Notes under the pieces: model-generated | The model's input: only the letters and a program-made list of their open reading frames with translations | Databases searched by the model: none | Told to the model about the DNA's origin: nothing | Position numbers and translations under genes: made by a program | In this document: positions 1 through 7,179 of the stretch, piece by piece | How positions within the stretch are numbered: the first letter of the stretch is position 1 | Layout of the letters: every line of letters begins with the position of its first letter | NCBI GenBank assembly: GCA_934229335.1 | Contig: CAKQDQ010000030.1 | Location: 1 to 22,978, forward strand | Direction of reading: 5' to 3' | Length of the DNA stretch: 22,978 bases | Source of the DNA: an uncultured Prevotella sp. | Lineage (GTDB): Bacteria > Bacteroidota > Bacteroidia > Bacteroidales > Bacteroidaceae

Positions 1-944
1 GTACCGTCATCATTAAGGGTAGCGTCGATGTAACGAGTAGAGAATAATAACGACAGTGCACCACCGCAAAGCTCCAAGGTAGTGGCTATGCCCTGCATAT
101 AATGCGAGTCGGAAGTGCTACTATGCGGCATAAAATACGTAGTGCGACGCCCCATCGAGACTAACGATGACTGCTTGCCAAAGGAGAGGGAGTTATTGAA
201 CACCAGTCCCATACCAAACTGTCCACGATACTTACCAAGCACCATATAGCGCATAATACCTAAGTCTCGCACCGTTATATTATAGGCATACCTGTCGTAG
301 CCCATACTATTACCAGCGGTGAAGAATGGCTCTCCTGCCGCCTTTGCACCCGAAAGATTTAACTGAAAATTGTTTCCTATTGTCATAGAGTACCTGAATG
401 AGTGTTTCATTGGGTCTCCGAGATAAGTGTCAGCATACCTGTTTGTTGTCTGCGCCACTTGCGTTGTGGCTCCCTTATCGCCTGCTCTGTAATACGTAGG
501 TATGGTAGCGGTAAGGATAAGACTGTGTTTGGCTTGCATAAGTTCACCACCTATGCGTCGCACATTATACCAAGGCACGGTGTCTGGTTGTTCTACATAG
601 AACAGCGGAGCGATGTAACGCGCCAACCTGTCGTCCATCCCCCTCACCATGTCAAGCTCTTCCACACTACGGTAAAGCCCATAACGATGTCTGTGTGCCA
701 CAATGCTCTCGGCAGTCTTGGCGTCAATGCCAGGCACCGAGAGCAGCTCATCCACTCCCACCTTATTAATATTTAGTGGCTGTTCGCGTAACTGCTGCAC
801 ACGCTCTGTCGCCTCCTCTAATGAGAAAGCGTCATCTTCAGTGCCCTCATACAGCGGAAGCAGGTACGACTCCGCTGCTTCGTCTCCATCAGGTAGTGGC
901 GACGCCATAGCGATAGCAGCGACAAAGAGGCTATTCAGAAGCAT
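1..944 (-). CDS. Secreted helix-hairpin-helix protein (partial, runs off left edge)
   Basis: Read on the minus strand, an open frame starts at ATG 942-944 and stays open for 314 codons to the window edge, so the C-terminus is missing. The first residues (MLLNSLFVAAIAMASP) look like a signal peptide. Around residues 55-115 there is a ComEA-type helix-hairpin-helix stretch with NINKVGVDELLSVPGI and a second turn ending in MVRGMDDRLARYI. The rest, rich in alternating polar/hydrophobic segments (e.g. YRYSMTIG-like and QLNLSGAK), resembles the beta-strand-rich C-terminal part of the large Bacteroidota HhH proteins. The HhH part is a known DNA-binding fold, but in this exported family the function is not established. 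The start overlaps the end of the upstream gene by 14 nt, suggesting translational coupling. The same start gives the signal peptide, which supports it. Confidence 0.82.
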   Translation of the reverse strand, partial: MLLNSLFVAAIAMASPLPDGDEAAESYLLPLYEGTEDDAFSLEEATERVQQLREQPLNINKVGVDELLSVPGIDAKTAESIVAHRHRYGLYRSVEELDMVRGMDDRLARYIAPLFYVEQPDTVPWYNVRRIGGELMQAKHSLILTATIPTYYRAGDKGATTQVAQTTNRYADTYLGDPMKHSFRYSMTIGNNFQLNLSGAKAAGEPFFTAGNSMGYDRYAYNITVRDLGIMRYMVLGKYRGQFGMGLVFNNSLSFGKQSSLVSMGRRTTYFMPHSSTSDSHYMQGIATTLELCGGALSLLFSTRYIDATLNDDG

Positions 945-1392
945 ACTTCTTCAACGCTCGTGCCACACCGTTAGCCCAAGTATTTATTCCTCCATCCATA
1001 TCGAGGGAGGAAACGAGCTTTATGACGTTGTCAATAGGCATACCATAGCGCAACACCCCTGATATAAGTTTGGCATAATTCCAATATATAGGATTAAACT
1101 TCTCTGACAGCCCCTCTACCGTTGTCTTGTAACCACGACGATTCTCAAACTGGAAGTCGTAACGCTTGCTACCGTCAGGCAGCACCGTTTTTATTATCTT
1201 TCCGCTGTTTACGGCTTTTGGCAACATTATGCCCTCTTCGTCGTCCTGTAGCCCAGTGAAGATTTCGTAGGGACGTCCGTCAAGCAATCCGATAAACGCC
1301 ACCCACTTATCTTTTGCGTTCTGAAAGCGAACCACATCGCAGTCGAGCACCGTAGGACGGCGCAACTCATTGGTTGTTGTATCTATTCCCAT
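931..1392 (-). CDS. Stand-alone C-terminal segment of B12-dependent ribonucleotide reductase (NrdJ-like)
   Basis: The 153-aa product contains blocks I recognise from the region after the catalytic barrel of Bacteroidota adenosylcobalamin-dependent ribonucleotide reductases: RPTVLDCDVVRFQNAKDKW, VAFIGLLDGRPYEIFTGLQ, DDEEGIMLPK, KRYDFQFENRRGYKTTVEG and YWNYAKLISGVLRYGMP. In the full-length enzymes this segment follows about 700 catalytic residues and precedes a Cys-rich zinc-ribbon tail. Here neither is present: the protein starts a few residues before the block and stops just after the ALKKY segment, and its only cysteine is in LDCDVV. It cannot be a reductase by itself. It starts 30 nt after the NhaC stop and overlaps the HhH gene by 14 nt, so it is probably co-transcribed. 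It may be a remnant of a split nrdJ gene or a free-standing regulatory or structural domain. The reading frame is intact and well conserved in motif, which argues for a used protein. Confidence 0.8.
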   Translation of the reverse strand: MGIDTTTNELRRPTVLDCDVVRFQNAKDKWVAFIGLLDGRPYEIFTGLQDDEEGIMLPKAVNSGKIIKTVLPDGSKRYDFQFENRRGYKTTVEGLSEKFNPIYWNYAKLISGVLRYGMPIDNVIKLVSSLDMDGGINTWANGVARALKKYASE

Positions 1393-1422
1393 AGCATTCT
1401 CTGTTTTCTTATGTTCCTACTT

Positions 1423-2751
1423 CTATTTTTTTTCTTCATCAACATCACAAATCTCCTCCAGAAGCATTTTCTCTTCCTTTGCCATCTCTGCCTCATCATG
1501 TTGGTGCATACCGTAGATTACTATTGACAGTATGGCGCATATACCAAGAGTTATGGGGTAATAGAGATATGGAAGTATGTCAACCGGATTGCATTTCGCC
1601 AAACCTGCAGCCATAAGTAGTTGCGCACCGTAAGGTATTAGTCCCTGCATCATGCAGGAGAAAGTATCGAGTATACTCGCCACACGCTTGGGATTGAGAT
1701 GGTACTTGTTTGACATATCACGCGCTATACCAGAGACTGTTATGATGGCAACAGTGTTATTGGCGGTACAAAGGTCTACTATAGATACGAGTGCCGCTAT
1801 GCCCAACTCTGCATGACTGCGTGTCTTTATTCGCTTCATAACGCTACGCATCAAGAAACGTATGCCTCCGTTGGCACGTATCACCTCTAATACTCCGCCT
1901 GCAAGCATGGTTATGATTATAAGTTCGCCCATACCAGAGATACCAGCACCCATAGCCGCAAACCAGGAGTAGAGGTCAAAGGCACCTGTTATCATTCCGA
2001 CAATACCAGTTAACGCTATACCTATGCACAGCACAATAAGGACATTCAGACCTAATGCCGCCGCTACCAGCACCACTACATAGGGCACGACCTTCAAGAA
2101 CTGGATGGGGGGAATATCTGACAGCAACGTGAGGTCACGACCTAAATAGGCGTATACCACCACCATAATAAGAGCTGCTGGCAACGCTATGCGAATATTA
2201 GCCCGAAACTTGTCGCTCATCTTAACGCCCTGCGACTGCGTAGCTACCACTGTGGTATCGGAAATAAACGACAAGTTGTCGCCAAAGAAAGAACCGCCTA
2301 CCACTACTGCTGTCATCATAGCGGTAGAGACGTCGAGCGTATCTGCCATACCAACAGCTATAGGCGTAAGGGCTACAATGGTGCCCACACTGGTTCCGAT
2401 GCTCAGAGAGATGAGGGCTGACGAGATAAAGAGCCCCGCCAGGAGAGCGTTAGATGGCACTACGCTCAGCGTAAGGTTCACCACATCTGTCACTCCGTCC
2501 ATCTCCTTGGCAGAATTGGCAAAGGCACCAGCGAGAACAAATATCCATATCATCAGCAGGAGATTGGGGTCTGCCGCACCACGAGTAAAAATCTTAACAC
2601 GATTCTTCAGCTTGCCACGCGACGATGCTACCGCTACCACTGACGTCAGCATAAAAGCTACGGTAATAGGAACCTTATAAAAATCGCCAGCCACGATAGA
2701 GATGCCGAGGTAAACCACTAAAAAGAAAAAAAGAGGAATGAGTGCACGCAT
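1423..2751 (-). CDS. Na+/H+ antiporter, NhaC family
   Basis: The 442-aa product is a polytopic inner-membrane protein with about 11 hydrophobic segments, starting with MRALIPLFFFLVVYLGIS. Family blocks include LSIGTSVGTIVALTPIAVGM, GGSFFGDNLSFISDTTV (the polar GDNLS stretch within the transport core) and DTFSCMMQGLIPYGAQLL. The length and order match Bacteroidota NhaC-family proteins, which exchange protons for Na+ and in some members amino-acid anions. The exact substrate cannot be read from sequence. The tail is charged and cytoplasmic (KEEKMLLEEICDVDEEKK). It is the first gene of a leftward unit with the NrdJ-like and HhH genes. A weak minus-strand -7 box lies about 55 nt upstream. Confidence 0.9.
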   Translation of the reverse strand: MRALIPLFFFLVVYLGISIVAGDFYKVPITVAFMLTSVVAVASSRGKLKNRVKIFTRGAADPNLLLMIWIFVLAGAFANSAKEMDGVTDVVNLTLSVVPSNALLAGLFISSALISLSIGTSVGTIVALTPIAVGMADTLDVSTAMMTAVVVGGSFFGDNLSFISDTTVVATQSQGVKMSDKFRANIRIALPAALIMVVVYAYLGRDLTLLSDIPPIQFLKVVPYVVVLVAAALGLNVLIVLCIGIALTGIVGMITGAFDLYSWFAAMGAGISGMGELIIITMLAGGVLEVIRANGGIRFLMRSVMKRIKTRSHAELGIAALVSIVDLCTANNTVAIITVSGIARDMSNKYHLNPKRVASILDTFSCMMQGLIPYGAQLLMAAGLAKCNPVDILPYLYYPITLGICAILSIVIYGMHQHDEAEMAKEEKMLLEEICDVDEEKK

Positions 2752-2803
2752 AATATTCTAAACTCTATTTGAGGTGGTTCTAAGTAAGTGTTTTGTTATA
2801 TTT

Positions 2804-2811
2804 CAAATCTA
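2804..2811 (-). promoter_or_regulatory. Possible -7 box for the NhaC unit
   Basis: Read on the minus strand this is TAGATTTG, a perfect TAnnTTTG match 53 nt before the NhaC start. No good -33 box stands about 20 bp upstream (a TTTTG occurs but only 10 bp away), so the call is weak. Confidence 0.35.
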
Positions 2812-3015
2812 TTTCCAAGGGCAAAACGTAAGTGAGTAATGGAGTTACGCGTGCATAACGTCTGAACAAACTTCACGCTTTGAACCGAAAAAAGACTGAA
2901 AGAGAACGAAACATTTTCATATTATAGAAAAGTTTTATCTTACGGTGGTAATTTATAGAACCACCCTTTTATCTTGCAAAGATAAGTATTATTTCCCAAA
3001 CAGCCAAACGTTTTC

Positions 3016-3046
3016 TTGGTACTTTCAAAAAAAATGTATAACTTTG
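3016..3046 (+). promoter_or_regulatory. Bacteroidota-type promoter for AICAR transformylase
   Basis: TTG at 3016-3018, 20 bp spacer, then TAACTTTG at 3039-3046, matching the sigma-ABfr consensus TAnnTTTG. Transcription would begin near 3053 and leave a leader of about 260 nt before the ATG at 3313. Confidence 0.65.
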
Positions 3047-3090
3047 CAGCACAATATGAGTGTTTTAGCAATGATGAAAAAATAACTTGC

Positions 3091-3237
3091 GCAGTTTTTA
3101 CCTCTGACTGCTGAGATATTTGGGGGATATGAAGAGGGAGCGATGCGAGCATCGTGACTGATGAATAGTCACAAAATAACCAGCAAGATGAGATGAAAAA
3201 TACGTAAGACAATATTATTCTAACAATAATAATATTG
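3091..3237 (+). promoter_or_regulatory. Hairpin-rich 5' leader of AICAR transformylase
   Basis: Four local hairpins follow each other in the leader: GCAGT 3091-3095 with ACTGC 3107-3111; CGATG 3141-3145 with CATCG 3150-3154 around a CGAG loop; TGACT 3155-3159 with AGTCA 3167-3171; and a perfect 10-bp stem CAATATTATT 3210-3219 with AATAATATTG 3228-3237. A nine-codon ATG frame (3056-3085, MSVLAMMKK) lies just inside the predicted transcript. I do not recognise a known riboswitch class. The stems could be a regulatory leader or simply AT-rich structure. Confidence 0.4.
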
Positions 3238-3312
3238 GTTAAGTTATTTTTTTAACATTACTTACTTATAAAACAACGTACACAAAACACGTAAAATCAT
3301 AACGGAACCACA

Positions 3313-4494
3313 ATGAAAGAACTTGCTTTGAAGTATGGCTGCAATCCTAACCAGAAGCCATCACGCATCTACATGACCGAAGGAGAACTGCCGGTCGAGG
3401 TTATTAACGGACGCCCAGGCTACATCAACTTTCTGGACGCTCTGAACTCATGGCAGTTAGTGAAGGAACTGAAAGAGGCTACAGGACTGCCTGCTGCCGC
3501 AAGTTTTAAGCACGTTAGCCCTGCTGGTGCCGCTGTTGGTCTGCCGCTGTCTGATACTCTGAAGAAGATTTACTTCGTGGACGACGTAAAACTACCACTG
3601 ACACCGATAGCATGCGCTTACGCTCGCGCAAGAGGTGCAGACCGTATGTCAAGCTACGGTGACTTCATAGCTCTCTCTGACACCTGCGACGCGGCTACCG
3701 CAACTCTTATAAAGCGTGAGGTCAGCGACGGTGTGATAGCACCTGACTATACCGACGAGGCTATTGAGATACTGAAAGCTAAGCGTAAGGGCACATACAA
3801 CGTGATAAAGATTGACCCTAACTATGTTCCAGCACCTATCGAGACTAAGCAGTGCTTCGGCGTAACGTTTGAACAGGGACGTAACAATATCAAACTGAAC
3901 GACCCTGCCCTCTTCGAGAATATACCTACACAGGCTAAGAATTTCACTGAGGAAGCAAAGCGAGACCTTATGATTGCTCTCATCACACTGAAGTACACAC
4001 AGTCTAACTCTGTATGCTACGTAAAGGATGGCCAGGCTATCGGTATCGGAGCTGGACAGCAGAGCCGTATTCACTGCACACGTCTGGCAGGCAATAAGGC
4101 CGACATCTGGTGGCTACGCCAGTGCCCTAAGGTAATGGCACTGCCGTTTAAGGAGGGTATACGCCGCGCTGACCGCGACAATACTATCGATGTTTACATC
4201 TCTGACGACTATGAAGACGTTTTGGCGGAGGGCGTATGGCAGAACTTCTTTACTGAAAAGCCTGAACCATTGACACGCGAAGAGAAGAAGGCATGGATTG
4301 CACAGAATACTAAGGTGGCTCTCGGATCTGACGCATTCTTCCCATTCGGCGACAACATTGAGCGCGCACACAAGAGCGGTGTGGAGTACATAGCTCAGGC
4401 TGGTGGCTCAGTTCGTGACGACAACGTCATTGAGACCTGCGACAAATACGGCATTACAATGGCGTTCACAGGCGTGCGTCTGTTCCATCATTGA
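3313..4494 (+). CDS. purH: Phosphoribosylaminoimidazolecarboxamide (AICAR) formyltransferase, stand-alone
   Basis: The 393-aa product catalyses the penultimate step of de novo purine synthesis: transfer of a formyl group from 10-formyl-THF to AICAR, giving FAICAR. The diagnostic Lys-His pair lies in AASFKHVSPAGAAVG (K66, H67). Other family blocks are ARARGADRMSSYGDFIALSD, EVSDGVIAPDYT, LKYTQSNSVCYVKDGQAIG, IGAGQQSRIHCTRLAG and DAFFPFGDNIERA, ending in AFTGVRLFHH. The usual bacterial PurH is about 510-530 aa with an N-terminal IMP cyclohydrolase. This protein lacks that domain and represents the transformylase-only type found in many Bacteroidales and Clostridia. Another gene must supply the cyclohydrolase. 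It is a single-gene unit with its own promoter and a structured leader, and an inverted-repeat element follows it. Confidence 0.93.
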   Translation: MKELALKYGCNPNQKPSRIYMTEGELPVEVINGRPGYINFLDALNSWQLVKELKEATGLPAAASFKHVSPAGAAVGLPLSDTLKKIYFVDDVKLPLTPIACAYARARGADRMSSYGDFIALSDTCDAATATLIKREVSDGVIAPDYTDEAIEILKAKRKGTYNVIKIDPNYVPAPIETKQCFGVTFEQGRNNIKLNDPALFENIPTQAKNFTEEAKRDLMIALITLKYTQSNSVCYVKDGQAIGIGAGQQSRIHCTRLAGNKADIWWLRQCPKVMALPFKEGIRRADRDNTIDVYISDDYEDVLAEGVWQNFFTEKPEPLTREEKKAWIAQNTKVALGSDAFFPFGDNIERAHKSGVEYIAQAGGSVRDDNVIETCDKYGITMAFTGVRLFHH

Positions 4495-4578
4495 TTTTGT
4501 TCACACTCATTTGTGATTAAGGATAATACATAACAAACAAGCATACCGTTACGATTGATTACTGGTCGTAACTTATTG

Positions 4579-4635
4579 ATGCCCAAATCACAACGCAGCC
4601 GTAAGACGACAGCGTTGTAATTTGGGCTCTTTCGC
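4579..4635 (+). terminator. Large hairpin, possible terminator of the AICAR transformylase transcript
   Basis: GCCCAAATCACAACGC pairs with GCGTTGTAATTTGGGC in a 16-bp stem with a single C-A mismatch and a 15-nt loop, followed by TCTTTC. The short, interrupted U-tract makes termination plausible but not certain. It sits about 85 nt after the stop codon. Confidence 0.45.
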
Positions 4636-4698
4636 AACACGATTTGATACTAATCGCAATACGATATGGTACTAATCGCAACACGATTTGATGCTAAT
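4633..4698. repeat. Three 22-bp tandem repeats
   Basis: Units at 4633-4654, 4655-4676 and 4677-4698 begin CGCAA(C/T)ACGAT and end (A/G)CTAAT, differing at only a few positions. Each unit carries CGAT...AATCG, so successive units can form small hairpins. A degenerate fourth copy (CGTAACGG) merges into the right inverted repeat. There are no spacers, so this is not a CRISPR array. Confidence 0.75.
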
Positions 4699-4719
4699 CG
4701 TAACGGTGACTAAGTAAGT

Positions 4720-4758
4720 GTTCTTTATTATTTAAATTATTTCAAATAATACAAGAAC
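4720..4758. other. AT-rich hairpin before the small basic gene
   Basis: GTTCTT 4720-4725 pairs with AAGAAC 4753-4758, and inside it ATTATTT 4727-4733 pairs with AAATAAT 4744-4750. This gives a 13-bp stem with a small internal loop and a 10-nt loop. It could mark the end of the preceding transcript or act in the 5' region of the next one. Confidence 0.45.
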
Positions 4759-4824
4759 ATAAACTTACTCATTTACAAAAAGAATTTAGATACTTACTTA
4801 ATAACGATTCACAATACCACCATT

Positions 4825-5013
4825 ATGGATGATTTTGATTTGATACTACAAAACGGCATTAACTTTGGCCGTGGAGGAGAACGCAAGAAAGATGATGGCA
4901 AGGTGAAGACCAAAGCCAAGAAGAAAAAGTACATTACAGGAGCGCACGGATCTGGATCTGCTATGCAGAAAGCCAAATACCGTGAACAAAGGGCTAACAG
5001 GCACAAGAAGTAA
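4825..5013 (+). CDS. Small lysine-rich hypothetical protein
   Basis: A 62-codon frame encodes a very basic protein with an acidic start (MDDFDLILQNGINFGRGG) followed by Lys-rich runs such as KVKTKAKKKK and ending KYREQRANRHKK. I do not recognise a family. Composition suggests nucleic-acid or ribosome contact, but that is inference only. It begins 330 nt after the AICAR transformylase, just after a hairpin and an ACTTACTTA motif. It ends 100 nt before the LptF-like gene, with which it may be co-transcribed. Low-complexity basic frames can arise by chance in A-rich DNA, so the call is moderate. Confidence 0.55.
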   Translation: MDDFDLILQNGINFGRGGERKKDDGKVKTKAKKKKYITGAHGSGSAMQKAKYREQRANRHKK

Positions 5014-5113
5014 ACACCACTGCACCACCGTGCCACAAAAAACATACCGACCAGTCCTCGTATGATGGCGTTTCTACGCCATCATCTACACATTACGCCA
5101 AACAACAACCATC

Positions 5114-7015
5114 ATGCGTCCCATAATTAAGAAACTCGACATCTTCATGCTCAAGCAGTTCGCGACACTGTTTGCAGGCACATTCTTCATCAGTCTCTTC
5201 GTACTGATGATGCAATTCCTGTGGCGTTACGTCGACGACCTTATAGGTAAAGGACTGTCTATCGAGGTGTTAGGAGAATTTTTCTGGTACATGGGACTCA
5301 TGCTCGTACCACAGGCGTTGCCTCTGGCAATACTGCTATCGTCGCTCATCACCATGGGTAACCTCGGCGAGAGCAGCGAACTGACGGCTATTAAGGCTGC
5401 TGGCATATCACTGGTGAAGGCACTACGCTCACTGTTCGTAGCATCATTAGTCATTACAGTATGCTCCTTCATATTCCAGAATAACATCGGACCACAAGCG
5501 AACATACAGCTTAGGCAGCTGCTTCTATCAATGAAGCAGAAAAGCCCAGAACTGGAAATACCTGAAGGTATATTCTATGGCGGAATACCTAACTGTAACC
5601 TCTATGTTCAACACAAGAATATGGAGACGGGTATGCTGTACGGGGTCATGATTTACCGAATGACGGATAGCTACGAGGATGCGGCTATCATACTGGCTGA
5701 CTCAGGAAAACTACAGTCTACTGCAGAGAAAAAACACCTGCTGCTGACACTTTACAACGGCGAATGGTTTGAGAACATGAGATCGCAGGAGGTTACAAGC
5801 ACTGCTAACGTGCCCTACAGACGCGAGTCTTTTATTAATAAGGTGATACTGTTAGATTTCGACAACGGCTTCAACATGGCGGAATCTTCAGGCATCTCGC
5901 AACAGGCAGCAGCACAAAGTCTGCCACAGTTGGTAGTAAAGATTGACTCAGTGAGATACACTGGCGACAGCATCGGAAGGGTTGTGGCAAGGGACATACA
6001 CGACAGACTGTTCGCTACACCACATGTTGAAAAGAAAGACTCACTGAAAGCAATGGAGAAGGTGGCGAAAGGTACTCTTAACTTCGACTCAATATACGCC
6101 CGTATGACGCCCGAACAGCAGAAAGACATTATGATGTCTATCAGCAGCAGCGTGAAGATGATGGGCTACGACCTCGAATACAGAGCCTGGGGAGCCGACG
6201 ACTACAACCAAAAGGAGCGTGAATACAAAATCGAGATGATTAACAAATTTACGCTCTCTCTGACCTGTATCATATTCTTCTTCATAGGAGCGTCATTAGG
6301 TGCAATCATCAGAAAAGGCGGTCTGGGCGTGCCAGTCATCGTGTCGGTACTGGTATTTATCCTGTTCTACATTCTCGACAACACGGGCTACCGCATGGCA
6401 CGACAGGGAGCATGGGCGATATGGTTCGGAAAAGGACTGGCACCTGCGGTATTGATACCAATGGCTGCGTTCATTACGTATAAAGCGAATAACGACTCAG
6501 TGGTGTTCAATGCTGACGCCTACAGACTGTTCTTCATGAATCTATTAGGAATGAGGCAGAAACGTATTGTTATGCAGAAGGAAGTCATCATCAATGACCC
6601 TGACTACGCTAACGACGCTATACGTCTGAAAGCCATGAACAGCATGATTGAAGATTACGCCACCGCGCACACACTGAAACATCTGCCTAACCCTATAAAG
6701 GTGTTCTTTGACTATCAGCCAGACCACGAGATAGAGAAACTGGCAAAAGAGATGGAGGAAGTGATAGAAGACCTCGGCAACACACGAGACAGATTTATCA
6801 TGTCATACCTCAACCAATATCCTATAGTGTCAGAAAAAGCACACACAAGACCATTCAACAAAAAATGGATGAACGAAACGGCAGCTATAATAATACCTAT
6901 AGGTGTTATATTGTATATAAGAATGTGGAGGTTCAGACTAAGACTTTACCGCGACTTAAAGCAGATACACCGACTGAATGAGCTGACAATAGCACGTATT
7001 TCAGACAAAATGTAA
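5114..7015 (+). CDS. LptF/LptG (YjgP/YjgQ) family permease
   Basis: The 633-aa product fits the inner-membrane permease of the Lpt machine that extracts LPS from the inner membrane and drives it to the outer membrane with the LptB ATPase. The N-terminus shows the family pattern: MRPIIKKLDIFMLKQFATLF followed by a first membrane helix, then FFWYMGLMLVPQALPLAILL and SLITMGNLGESSELTAIKAAG (the cytoplasmic coupling segment). A periplasmic beta-rich domain (about residues 130-370) is followed by three helices (SLTCIIFFFIGASLGAIIRKG, VPVIVSVLVFILFYIL, LAPAVLIPMAAFITY). About 170 extra residues then follow, with a charged helical stretch and one more hydrophobic segment near residues 592-607. E. coli LptF and LptG are near 360 aa, while Bacteroidota homologues are commonly longer. 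Whether this is LptF or LptG cannot be decided here. Confidence 0.88.
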   Translation: MRPIIKKLDIFMLKQFATLFAGTFFISLFVLMMQFLWRYVDDLIGKGLSIEVLGEFFWYMGLMLVPQALPLAILLSSLITMGNLGESSELTAIKAAGISLVKALRSLFVASLVITVCSFIFQNNIGPQANIQLRQLLLSMKQKSPELEIPEGIFYGGIPNCNLYVQHKNMETGMLYGVMIYRMTDSYEDAAIILADSGKLQSTAEKKHLLLTLYNGEWFENMRSQEVTSTANVPYRRESFINKVILLDFDNGFNMAESSGISQQAAAQSLPQLVVKIDSVRYTGDSIGRVVARDIHDRLFATPHVEKKDSLKAMEKVAKGTLNFDSIYARMTPEQQKDIMMSISSSVKMMGYDLEYRAWGADDYNQKEREYKIEMINKFTLSLTCIIFFFIGASLGAIIRKGGLGVPVIVSVLVFILFYILDNTGYRMARQGAWAIWFGKGLAPAVLIPMAAFITYKANNDSVVFNADAYRLFFMNLLGMRQKRIVMQKEVIINDPDYANDAIRLKAMNSMIEDYATAHTLKHLPNPIKVFFDYQPDHEIEKLAKEMEEVIEDLGNTRDRFIMSYLNQYPIVSEKAHTRPFNKKWMNETAAIIIPIGVILYIRMWRFRLRLYRDLKQIHRLNELTIARISDKM

Positions 7016-7043
7016 GAAGAAAAGCAAAAAGCGATACAAAAGT

Positions 7044-7074
7044 TTTCTATTTTGAAAGAATTGTATTAACTTTG
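7044..7074 (+). promoter_or_regulatory. Bacteroidota-type promoter for the aminotransferase
   Basis: A -7 box TAACTTTG lies at 7067-7074, with TTTC at 7044-7047 in the -33 position and a 19-bp spacer. It would give a leader of about 100 nt before the ATG at 7180. Confidence 0.6.
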
Positions 7075-7179
7075 CAAACGCATTTTGTGTATTCGCACCC
7101 AAAGAGGGAGATATCTTACAAAACATTACACTAACTATATATTAGAACAAAAACAACAAAACAACCAAATAAATATATT

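Larger units (their letters stand above)
2752..3312. other. Divergent intergenic region
   Basis: This 561-bp stretch separates the leftward NhaC unit from the rightward AICAR transformylase. It is AT-rich. It holds a minus-strand -7 candidate at 2804-2811, a plus-strand promoter at 3016-3046, hairpins between 3091 and 3237, and two copies of ACTTACTTA, each in the sense direction of the gene it precedes (about 2783-2791 minus strand, 3260-3268 plus strand). No open frame here resembles a gene. Confidence 0.7.
4545..4707. repeat. Inverted-repeat-bounded element
   Basis: ACCGTTACGATT at 4545-4556 is the exact reverse complement of AATCGTAACGGT at 4696-4707. Between them lie a near-perfect 16-bp hairpin and three tandem 22-bp units. 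The 163-bp size and terminal repeats are compatible with a small non-autonomous element (MITE-like) or a structured RNA 3' end. No target-site duplication is evident directly outside the repeats. Confidence 0.6.
4495..4824. other. Structured intergenic region
   Basis: This 330-bp gap has no gene. It contains, in order, an element bounded by 12-bp inverted repeats (4545-4707) that holds a large hairpin and 22-bp tandem repeats, an AT-rich hairpin at 4720-4758, and TAAGTAAGT/ACTTACTTA motifs in opposite orientations at about 4711-4719 and 4792-4800. Confidence 0.7.

Noticed and set aside
402..1062. Two plus-strand frames at 402-776 and 703-1062
   Set aside because: They are antisense to the HhH and NrdJ-like genes, whose minus-strand translations show recognisable motifs.
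2940..3212. 90-codon minus-strand frame in the NhaC-AICAR transformylase gap
   Set aside because: Low-complexity, antisense to the leader of the plus-strand gene, and no homology recognised.
4633..4698. Possible CRISPR array
   Set aside because: The 22-bp units are contiguous with no spacers, and no cas gene is near.
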